Assembly: GCA_025352585.1 (NCBI GenBank)
Contig: JANXTD010000195.1
Coordinates: 1 to 7,463, forward strand
Direction: 5' to 3'
DNA: 7,463 bases
From: Fimbriiglobus sp.
GTDB taxonomy: Bacteria; Planctomycetota; Planctomycetia; Gemmatales; Gemmataceae
Made by a program: the position numbers and the translations under genes. The notes under the pieces are model-generated. The model saw only the letters and a program-made list of their open reading frames with translations. It searched no databases and was not told the origin of the DNA. Positions 1 to 4,906 of this stretch are shown here, piece by piece (positions within the stretch are counted from its first letter, which is position 1; each line of letters begins with the position of its first letter).

Positions 1-1
1 G

Positions 2-64
2 CGGCCGGCGGGGCCACAGGCGGAGTCCGCGCCGGCCGCTGAGCCGCGGGCCGCGCCGCCCTGA
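2..64 (+). CDS. Possible C-terminal end of an upstream gene (partial)
   Basis: The frame beginning at base 2 stays open to a TGA at 62-64 and would encode a 20-residue tail rich in Pro, Ala and Glu (ending EPRAAPP). Nearly every codon ends in G or C, as in the real genes here, and low-complexity Pro/Ala tails are common in high-GC planctomycete proteins. The frame beginning at base 1 also stays open to a TGA at 40-42, so the true frame cannot be fixed from so short a piece. No function can be assigned. It could equally be non-coding. Confidence 0.3.
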   Translation, partial: RPAGPQAESAPAAEPRAAPP

Positions 65-454
65 TACTACAACGGCAGCGTTCGACCCGACGATCGGAGT
101 TCGCCTTGCGTTAGGGCGGGGTGCGGCTGGTGGCATCGTGGGGCGTGCCGGTCGCGGTGCCGTGGCCGCTGCCGCCGGCCATGGCGCTGCATGTCCCCCA
201 CCCGTCGGGCCGCGGGCTGTTGGGGGCGTCGTGAATCGGAGGGGGTCGGAAGGCACCTGCGGCACGGGCGTCCGCCCCCTTGACGCGGAGCCGACGACTC
301 CGCCCCGCCGGGGCCGCCGAACCGCGCGGGGGCCGCGGTCAACTCCTCAAGACTCCCGACATTTCGCTTGCGTCACCGAGGCTCCGCAACGACGATCACG
401 TCGGCGAATCGGACGGCCGAGCGGCGGGTTTCGGACAACGAGTGGGGGCCAAGC
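65..454. other. Long GC-rich intergenic stretch, no supported gene
   Basis: About 390 bases with no frame that I believe codes. The frames that stay open here do so because stop codons are rare in GC-rich DNA, and they give Arg/Pro/Gly-rich peptides. What can be seen is a 14-pair G·U-tolerant hairpin at 154-190, a smaller hairpin with arms 285-290 and 298-303 (GCGGAG/CTCCGC, 7-base loop), and a short stem at 102-118 (CGCCTT/AGGGCG). A TTGACG at 280-285 has no acceptable -10 box 16-18 bases downstream. No tRNA-like cloverleaf was found. Confidence 0.55.
154..190 (+). other. Long hairpin in intergenic region
   Basis: Bases 154-167 pair with 177-190 without a mismatch around a 9-base loop (168-176). 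Of the 14 pairs, three are G·U when read as plus-strand RNA (156-188, 158-186, 162-182). On the minus strand those three become A·C mismatches, so if the structure is functional it is more likely a plus-strand transcript. No T-run follows, so it is not a classic intrinsic terminator. GC-rich DNA makes such stems fairly often by chance. Confidence 0.35.
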
Positions 455-967
455 ATGGAAGAGGAGTTCCTTCGACGGGTGCGGGTCGCCTTCCCCGACT
501 TCGCCGCCAAGTTGGGTGACGGCTCCGCGTTCGACTTGGAGCAGGTCCAGCCGCCCGCGTCCGACGGCGACCTCCGCGAGTCGGAAGAATCGCTCGGCCT
601 GCCGCTGCCCGAGTCGTACAAGTCGCTCTTGCGTTGTGGGCGAGAATTCTGGCTGCTGGGCGGCGTGGTCCAGTTCGGCTTCCAGCACCCATTCCTCCAC
701 GAATTCGACCCGCTCGACGAGCGCACCGCCCGTCCGACGCGAGGGATGGTCTGCATCGCCGAATTCTGGATGGAGGCGGACGGCGACCAAGTGTTGTTCG
801 ACGTGTCGGGCGGGTTGATGGAAGGCGAGTACCCTGTCGTGTACTACGCCCACGAGTCGCGGCCACCGTCAGTGCGACGGCTCGCGAACACGTTCCCGGA
901 ATTCCTGGCCGGGCTCCTCGACTACCCCGAGTTCGCCCGCGAGGGCGGGGGCAACGGAGACGACTGA
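455..967 (+). CDS. SMI1/KNR4 (SUKH) family protein
   Basis: This gene encodes a 170-residue cytosolic protein. It reads as a SUKH-superfamily member: the helix-strand segment at residues 41-59 (core EESLGLPLPESYKSLL) is the family's N-terminal signature. The second half has the expected pattern, with a DQVLFDVSGG strand near 101-110, EYPVVYYAHES near 115-125, and FPEFLAGLL near 137-145. SUKH proteins are often immunity proteins against contact-dependent or polymorphic toxins, but many are solitary with unknown partners, and no toxin lies next to this one. I chose ATG at 455 because the upstream extension opens only with a TTG at 368 and adds an unconserved 29 residues. A G-rich stretch at 444-448 may be a weak ribosome site. 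It converges on the peptidase gene with 12 bases between stops. There is no signal peptide. Confidence 0.8.
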   Translation: MEEEFLRRVRVAFPDFAAKLGDGSAFDLEQVQPPASDGDLRESEESLGLPLPESYKSLLRCGREFWLLGGVVQFGFQHPFLHEFDPLDERTARPTRGMVCIAEFWMEADGDQVLFDVSGGLMEGEYPVVYYAHESRPPSVRRLANTFPEFLAGLLDYPEFAREGGGNGDD

Positions 968-979
968 CATCATCAAGTT

Positions 980-1861
980 CTACAAGTCGCCCGCGCTGCG
1001 CACTTCAAAGAACATGTCGAGCTTCGACAGGTCGCCGGTCTTGTAGCCGGCCGTGAAGGCCTTCACCCGCTGCGCACTCGTGCCGTGCGTGTACGACTCC
1101 GGCGAGGTCCAGCCCTTCGAGCGCGTCTGCAAGCGGTCGTCGCCGATCGCGTTGGCGCTCTTCACGGCGCTCTCGAGGTCGCCGGCCTCGAGGATGTGGT
1201 ACTTGCGGTCGGCGTGGTACGCCCAGCAGCCGGCGAGGTAGTCGGCCTGCAACTCCAGCCGCACGCTGTAGTCGTTCTCCTGCTTGGTGCCCCGCTTGGC
1301 GTCCACGCGGGCGCTGTAGCCGAGGAGGTTCTGGACGTGGTGGCCGACCTCGTGGGCGATCACGTAGGCCTGCGAGAACGCCGCCTTCGAGCCGCCCAAC
1401 TTGCGCTCGAGTTCGTCGAAGAAGCTCGGGTCGAAGTAGACCTTCTTGTCGGCCGGGCAGTAGAACGGGCCGACCGCCGACGGGGCGTTGCCGCACCCGG
1501 TGCTCACCTGCGTGTCGAAGATGACGACCTTCGGCTTCTCGTACTTCTTGCCGAGTTCGCGGAACTGCTCGGTCCAGACCTCCTCGGTCATGCGGGTGAC
1601 GGCGGAGGTGAACTTCGTCACCTCGTCCGGGGCGCGCTGCTTGCCCGCCTCGGCCCCGGCGACCTTCTCGCGCAAGGCCCCGGCCCCGCCGCCGACGACG
1701 TTGCCGAGTTGCTTGGCCTGGTTGGGGTCGAGGCCAAAAACGAAGACGCCGACGAGCGCGACGACCACGCTCAGAATCCCGCCGCCGGCCGCCATCGCCC
1801 CGCCCGACATGCCGCGGCGGTCTTCGACGTTGTCACTCGACTGGCTCTCATCGACGCGCAT
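980..1861 (-). CDS. YpfJ-type neutral zinc metallopeptidase, membrane-anchored
   Basis: This gene encodes 293 residues, a typical length for the putative neutral zinc metallopeptidase family (YpfJ/KPN_02809 type, Pfam Zn_peptidase PF04228). A short charged N-terminus ending in DRRG leads into a Gly-rich hydrophobic segment at about 24-43, probably one membrane anchor. The catalytic HExxH motif is HEVGHH at 170-175, and the conserved ELQADYLAGCWA block at 203-214 should supply the third zinc ligand. Other family hallmarks are CGNAPSAVGPFYCP (123-136, with Cys123 and Cys135), GDLESAVKSANAIGDDRLQ (227-245) and HGTSAQRVKAF (259-269). The substrate is unknown. The ATG at 1861 is preceded by AGGAA with a 7-base spacer, which supports this start. 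It is divergent from the BON-domain gene and convergent with the SUKH gene. Confidence 0.9.
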   Translation of the reverse strand: MRVDESQSSDNVEDRRGMSGGAMAAGGGILSVVVALVGVFVFGLDPNQAKQLGNVVGGGAGALREKVAGAEAGKQRAPDEVTKFTSAVTRMTEEVWTEQFRELGKKYEKPKVVIFDTQVSTGCGNAPSAVGPFYCPADKKVYFDPSFFDELERKLGGSKAAFSQAYVIAHEVGHHVQNLLGYSARVDAKRGTKQENDYSVRLELQADYLAGCWAYHADRKYHILEAGDLESAVKSANAIGDDRLQTRSKGWTSPESYTHGTSAQRVKAFTAGYKTGDLSKLDMFFEVRSAGDL

Positions 1862-1897
1862 GGCCGGGTTCCTAACTGGGTGTGTTTCGACGGGGCA

Positions 1898-1920
1898 ATG
1901 CTAGGAGTTCTGCAAACTCC
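1898..1920 (-). promoter_or_regulatory. Candidate -10 box and operator-like inverted repeat for the peptidase gene
   Basis: On the minus strand, TAGCAT (bases 1903-1898) lies where a -10 box would give a leader of roughly 30 bases before the peptidase ATG. It matches TATAAT at four of six positions, but no good -35 box is visible. Directly upstream is a perfect 6-base inverted repeat, GGAGTT (1904-1909) and AACTCC (1915-1920), with a 5-base spacer. A dimeric regulator bound there would cover the promoter. Both the promoter and the operator role are inferred. Confidence 0.3.
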
Positions 1921-1952
1921 GGGCCAGCCCCGCCGCCGCGCCCCCAGGCGTG

Positions 1953-1961
1953 TGCTACGCT
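1953..1961 (+). promoter_or_regulatory. Weak candidate extended -10 box for the BON-domain gene
   Basis: TGC followed by TACGCT has the form of an extended -10 element and lies 38 bases upstream of the GTG start. Only the three most important hexamer positions fit, and no -35 box is visible at the usual distance. Low confidence. Confidence 0.2.
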
Positions 1962-1987
1962 ACGGCGTTCGCCGACCGACCCTCCGC

Positions 1988-1991
1988 GGAG
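1988..1991 (+). promoter_or_regulatory. Ribosome binding site deciding the GTG start at 1999
   Basis: GGAG lies 7 bases before the GTG codon. It supports a 132-residue BON-domain protein over an N-terminally extended version. Confidence 0.6.
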
Positions 1992-1998
1992 TCATCAC

Positions 1999-2397
1999 GT
2001 GGGCAAAAAACTCCTCGGCGGCCTACTCGTGCTGGCGATCGTCGGCGGCGCGGTCGCAGGCGGCAAGCCGACTGACCCGGAAGTCCTGGCCCGCCTCGGG
2101 GCCGCCGTCGCCGGCAAGGTCGAGGGCGCGATGCCCAGCCGGTCGCAACTCGCCGACCCCGCGACGACGTTCAAGGTCGGCGACCGCCTGCCGGTCGAGG
2201 AGCAAGTCCGCCTGCGTATCCGCTCCGACAAGTCGATGGCCGGGGCCGAAGTCGAAGTCCTGCGCGGCGCGAACCCCGGCGAGGTCCGGCTGCGCGGCGT
2301 CGTGGCGACCGCCGCACTGCAACTGCGGGCGGCGGTGATCGCGTCGGAGACGGTCGGCGTCGAGAAGGTGTTCAACGAAGTCGCCGTGCCGGAGTGA
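1999..2397 (+). CDS. Small BON-domain protein with N-terminal membrane segment
   Basis: This gene encodes 132 residues. A KK-hydrophobic start (GKKLLGGLLVLAIVGGAVAGG, residues 2-22) is a signal peptide or a single membrane anchor, so the rest is probably periplasmic. Residues from about 66 to the end show the alternating pattern of a BON domain: EEQVRLRIR, then AGAEVEVLRG, then GEVRLRGVVAT, then a helix (LQLRAAVIASETVGV) and the closing EKVFNEVAV. BON domains are found in envelope proteins such as OsmY and are thought to bind phospholipid or other ligands. The preceding stretch (about 25-55) is not recognised. I chose GTG at 1999 because GGAG at 1988-1991 is correctly spaced and the hydrophobic segment begins right after. 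A start at 1882 would add 39 unlikely Pro/Arg-rich residues. No terminator is evident downstream. Confidence 0.75.
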   Translation: MGKKLLGGLLVLAIVGGAVAGGKPTDPEVLARLGAAVAGKVEGAMPSRSQLADPATTFKVGDRLPVEEQVRLRIRSDKSMAGAEVEVLRGANPGEVRLRGVVATAALQLRAAVIASETVGVEKVFNEVAVPE

Positions 2398-2484
2398 CGT
2401 CCGGAAAACTCAAGTCCGTGGCGATTCTCGCTCGTGTGGTTCCCTCTACTCGCCGACCCTGTTCGTCGGTCGCGTGAATTCGGT

Positions 2485-2513
2485 TTGACAACTTGAGCCG
2501 GGCGGGGTAGCTT
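2485..2513 (+). promoter_or_regulatory. Candidate sigma-70 promoter (distal) for the three-gene cluster
   Basis: A perfect -35 box, TTGACA (2485-2490), is followed after exactly 17 bases by TAGCTT (2508-2513), which keeps the first, second and last positions of TATAAT. Transcription would begin near 2520 and leave a leader of about 70 bases before the glycosyltransferase start. Confidence 0.45.
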
Positions 2514-2544
2514 GCGCGACCTTGGAGTCTTCCGAGAAGTTCGC

Positions 2545-2573
2545 TTCCCGGCAAGATGGGGCCTTTGTATAAT
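2545..2573 (+). promoter_or_regulatory. Candidate sigma-70 promoter (proximal) with consensus -10
   Basis: TATAAT at 2568-2573 is a perfect -10 box in DNA that is otherwise very GC-rich. Seventeen bases upstream, TTCCCG (2545-2550) is a weak -35 box (three of six). A transcript starting near 2580 would carry almost only the ribosome site at 2580-2584 before the GTG at 2592. The box lies inside the reading-frame extension from 2556, which argues against that upstream start. Confidence 0.4.
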
Positions 2574-2579
2574 GCCGGC

Positions 2580-2584
2580 AAGGA
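2580..2584 (+). promoter_or_regulatory. Ribosome binding site deciding the GTG start at 2592
   Basis: AAGGA is separated by 7 bases from GTG at 2592. The alternative ATG at 2556 has no comparable site, and translation from 2592 starts directly with the first beta strand of the GT2 fold (TSLVLPAFN). Confidence 0.65.
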
Positions 2585-2591
2585 TGCCGCC

Positions 2592-3416
2592 GTGACAAGT
2601 CTCGTCTTACCCGCGTTCAACCCCGGACCCGCCGTCGAGCGGACCTGGGACGCCGTGCGCTCCTTCCTGGACGACCGCCCCGACCCCTGGGAGGTGATCT
2701 TCGTCCTCGACGGCTGCACCGACGGCAGCCGCGAACTCCTCGCCGACCTCGCCCGCCGCGACGGCGACCCCCGCTTGCGCGTCGTCAGCTACTTCCCCAA
2801 CCGCGGCAAGGGCTACGCTGTGCGTACCGGGCTGCTCGCCGCGCGGGGCGAGTACCGGCTGTTCACTGACATCGACCTGGCCTACCGCTTCGAGGACATC
2901 GCCCGCACCGCCGACGAGGTGCGGCGCGGGGCCGAGGTCGCCATCGCCAGCCGGGAGCACCCCGAGAGTACGATCGAACTGTCGCCGCGCACGCTGGGGT
3001 ACGCCTACCGCCGGCGGGTGCAGAGCCACGTCTTCGGCAAGTTGGCCCGGACCTTGCTACCGCTCACCCAGCGGGACACGCAGGCGGGGCTGAAGGCGAT
3101 GACGGCGCGGGTGGCCAACGCCGTCCTGCCGAACCTCACTTGCGACGGCTTCGGCTTCGATTGTGAATTCCTGACCGCCTGTGCCCGATACAACATCGGG
3201 GTCGCCGAAGTGCCGGTCGGCGTGCGCTACGAAGACGCCGCCAGCACGACGGGGATGAGTTCGACGCTGCGCATGGTCCGCGAGTTGTGGACGATCCGCG
3301 GGCTGTGGCCGGCGACGGGCTTCCCGGCCCCGGCGGACGCGGCACTGTCGGACGCCCCGGTCGTGGACCCCGTCCCGCACCCTGAGGCGCTCCACCCCGC
3401 CTCGCGGGCGGCGTAA
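2592..3416 (+). CDS. GT2 family glycosyltransferase, polyprenyl-phosphate hexosyltransferase-like
   Basis: This gene encodes 274 residues, a cytosolic or membrane-peripheral GT-A enzyme. It likely transfers a sugar from a nucleotide donor, probably to a polyprenyl-phosphate carrier. The fold order is clear: first strand SLVLPAFNPG (3-12), EVIFVLDGCTDGS (34-46), NRGKGYAVRTGLLAARGEY (70-88), and the metal/nucleotide-binding DxD as TDID at 92-95. The later blocks DTQAGLKAM (162-170), GFGFDCEFL (186-194) and IGVAEVPVGVRYED (202-215) resemble dolichyl-phosphate glucosyltransferases (ALG5-like). No membrane helices are visible, and the last 35 residues or so are a Pro/Ala-rich tail of no known role. 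The sugar and acceptor cannot be read from sequence. It is the first gene of a tight cluster, with the deacetylase starting 20 bases after its stop. Confidence 0.85.
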   Translation: MTSLVLPAFNPGPAVERTWDAVRSFLDDRPDPWEVIFVLDGCTDGSRELLADLARRDGDPRLRVVSYFPNRGKGYAVRTGLLAARGEYRLFTDIDLAYRFEDIARTADEVRRGAEVAIASREHPESTIELSPRTLGYAYRRRVQSHVFGKLARTLLPLTQRDTQAGLKAMTARVANAVLPNLTCDGFGFDCEFLTACARYNIGVAEVPVGVRYEDAASTTGMSSTLRMVRELWTIRGLWPATGFPAPADAALSDAPVVDPVPHPEALHPASRAA

Positions 3417-3436
3417 TTCTACCCCGAGGTCCCCGC

Positions 3437-4342
3437 GTGCCAGTGCCCCTCCTGATTACCGCGGACGACTTCGGCATCGGCCCGGACACGAGCCGGGGCA
3501 TCCTCGAACTCGCCGACCTGGGGGCGCTGACCTCGACGGTCCTGCTCGTGACCTCGCCCTACGCGGCGGAGTGCGTGGCGATGTGGCGGCGCGCCGGCCA
3601 GTCGATCGAACTCGGCTGGCACCCGTGCCTGACGCTCGACCGCCCGGTGCTGCCGCCGGCCCAACTGCCCTCACTCGTCAACAGCCAGGGCGGCTTCCGC
3701 ACGCTGGGCCAACTGCTGGTGAGCCTGTCGCTCGGCCAGGTCAACCGCTCCGAGGTCCAGGCCGAACTGCGGGCGCAACTGCAACGCTACTGCGACCTGA
3801 CCGGCCAACTCCCGGCGAACGTCAACGCCCACCACCACGTCCACATCTTCCGCCGCGTCGGCGAGTCGCTCGCCACGGTGCTGCACGACGCCGGGGCGAC
3901 TCCGTTCATCCGCCGCGTGATGGAGCCGGCCCGCACCCTTCGCCGCGTCCCCGGCGCGCGGCTCAAGCGGGCGTTGCTGAGCCGCTTCGGCCGCGCCGCC
4001 GCCCGCCGCCAGTCCGACGCCGGTTTTCCGGGGGCCGACTGCGTGTTGGGGATCACCGACCCGCCGTGCGTCCACGACCCCGACTTCTTCGCCCGCTGGC
4101 TGCGCACCGCCGCGACGCTCTCGGGCACCGGCCTGGTCGAGTTGACGTGCCACCCCGGCCACCTCGACGCGACGGTGGAGGGCCGCGACGGCAACTTCAC
4201 GGACGGCCAACTGCACCGTCGCCAGCGCGAGTTCGAGTTGCTGCGCGACCCGCGCTTCCTGGACGCCGTCCGCGCCGCCGGCTTCGCCCCGACCGCCGCA
4301 CAGCCGCGCGTCGAGACGCCGTCGTTGAGCCGCGCGGGCTAA
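3437..4342 (+). CDS. YdjC/ChbG family carbohydrate deacetylase
   Basis: This gene encodes 301 residues, the full length for the YdjC/ChbG (HpnK-related) family. These metal-dependent amidohydrolases remove acetyl groups from N-acetylated sugars such as chitooligosaccharides or lipid-linked amino sugars. Signatures seen are the N-terminal ITADDFGIG with the Asp pair at 10-11, a metal-site His in GWHPCLT (His62), and the NAHHHVHIF block with His132-134 and His136. The C-terminal ELTCHPGHLD (235-244) includes the conserved HPG at 239-241. All expected catalytic positions are present, so the enzyme should be active. There is no signal peptide, so it probably acts in the cytosol or at the inner membrane face. 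The start is GTG at 3437, with GAGG at 3426-3429 upstream. Its place directly after the glycosyltransferase suggests that it deacetylates the sugar that enzyme transfers (inferred). Confidence 0.85.
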   Translation: MPVPLLITADDFGIGPDTSRGILELADLGALTSTVLLVTSPYAAECVAMWRRAGQSIELGWHPCLTLDRPVLPPAQLPSLVNSQGGFRTLGQLLVSLSLGQVNRSEVQAELRAQLQRYCDLTGQLPANVNAHHHVHIFRRVGESLATVLHDAGATPFIRRVMEPARTLRRVPGARLKRALLSRFGRAAARRQSDAGFPGADCVLGITDPPCVHDPDFFARWLRTAATLSGTGLVELTCHPGHLDATVEGRDGNFTDGQLHRRQREFELLRDPRFLDAVRAAGFAPTAAQPRVETPSLSRAG

Positions 4343-4375
4343 CGGCGAACCGGGACATCGAACGAGGGGGCCGGC

Positions 4376-4882
4376 ATGGCGGGCGAGTGGCGGCGGCACC
4401 CGAAGTTGCTCGGCAAGTTCCTCCCGGACTTCCCGGACGACCTGCAAATCCTGGTTCACGACGGCGGCCCACGCCTGAGCACCAAATTCGCCGAGGCCGT
4501 CTGGGTCACGGTCACCGGCACGGACGGCGAGGTCTTCCGCGGCCGGGTGTTGAATCAGCCGACCCAACTCGGGGCCGTTCGTCACGGGAGCGACATCCGC
4601 TTCGTCGCCGCGGCGGGGGCCGACTACCCGGTGATGGTCACGGACAAGTACCTGGCCGAGCGCGGCGCTTGGAAAATCACGCCGTGCCAGAAGTGCGGCT
4701 TTGACGAACTGTTCGACGCCCCGTCGGACCTGATCCGCGTGATCTTCCCGAACCTTTCCGCGGACGGCCAACCGGCCGCCTTCACGACGTATTGCCCGCT
4801 GTGCGGCGGGGTCCAACTCGTCGCGGCTTTGGGCTTCGCGCCGCCCGCCGCCAAGAAGCCGTGGTGGCGCTTTTGGCCCTAA
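4376..4882 (+). CDS. DUF2314-like protein with a two-CxxC zinc ribbon
   Basis: This gene encodes 168 residues with no signal peptide. Residues 40-76 resemble the DUF2314 (YegJ-type) pattern, with a strand VWVTV, then GEVFRGRVLNQP, then LGAVRHGSDIRFV. This is a motif-level resemblance, not a tested match. After it come two CxxC pairs, CQKC at 104-107 and CPLC at 140-143, which very likely bind one zinc as a ribbon across a 32-residue insert. The C-terminus ends in a Lys/Trp-rich tail (KKPWWRFWP, 160-168). Function is unknown. Binding of nucleic acid or protein through the ribbon is possible but unproven. ATG at 4376 has a strong ribosome site (GAGGGGG at 4364-4370, 5-base spacer). It lies 33 bases after the deacetylase stop, so it is probably co-transcribed, and it is convergent with the TPR gene. 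Confidence 0.7.
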   Translation: MAGEWRRHPKLLGKFLPDFPDDLQILVHDGGPRLSTKFAEAVWVTVTGTDGEVFRGRVLNQPTQLGAVRHGSDIRFVAAAGADYPVMVTDKYLAERGAWKITPCQKCGFDELFDAPSDLIRVIFPNLSADGQPAAFTTYCPLCGGVQLVAALGFAPPAAKKPWWRFWP

Positions 4883-4883
4883 C

Positions 4884-4897
4884 TCCGGCGAGCCGGA
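4884..4897. terminator. Small hairpin between convergent genes, possible weak terminator
   Basis: TCCGG (4884-4888) and CCGGA (4893-4897) form a 5-pair stem with a 4-base loop in the 24-base gap between the two converging stop codons. Being symmetric it could serve both strands, but there is no T-run and the stem is short. Position is the main argument. Confidence 0.25.
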
Positions 4898-4906
4898 AAT
4901 CGCCCG

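Noticed and set aside
102..118. GCGTTAGGGC considered as part of an integron attC site
   Set aside because: The R' core consensus GTTRRRY is not met, and no RYYYAAC partner lies upstream at the right distance. No integrase gene is present.
67..342. Minus-strand open frame in the left intergenic region
   Set aside because: Arg/His/Pro-rich, with no domain and no ribosome site. Its end (LTQGEL) recalls translated intergenic repeats, so a dispersed repeat is more likely than a gene, but I cannot show copies.
138..818. Plus-strand open frame overlapping the SUKH gene
   Set aside because: The peptide is Arg/Ser/Pro low-complexity, and the SUKH signature lies in another frame. The frame is open because stops are rare at this GC content.
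1085..2338. Plus-strand open frame of 417 codons
   Set aside because: It runs antisense through the peptidase gene, whose HEVGHH and other family motifs are unmistakable, then out of frame through the BON-domain gene.
2454..2472. CGACC/GGTCG inverted repeat after the BON-domain gene, considered as a terminator
   Set aside because: Only five pairs with a nine-base loop and no T-run.
2556..2591. Upstream ATG start for the glycosyltransferase
   Set aside because: The added 12 residues precede the first fold strand, overlap a consensus TATAAT, and lack a ribosome site. GTG at 2592 has one.
3671..4816. Minus-strand open frame of 381 codons
   Set aside because: Shadow of the deacetylase and zinc-ribbon genes, both of which carry clear motifs on the plus strand.
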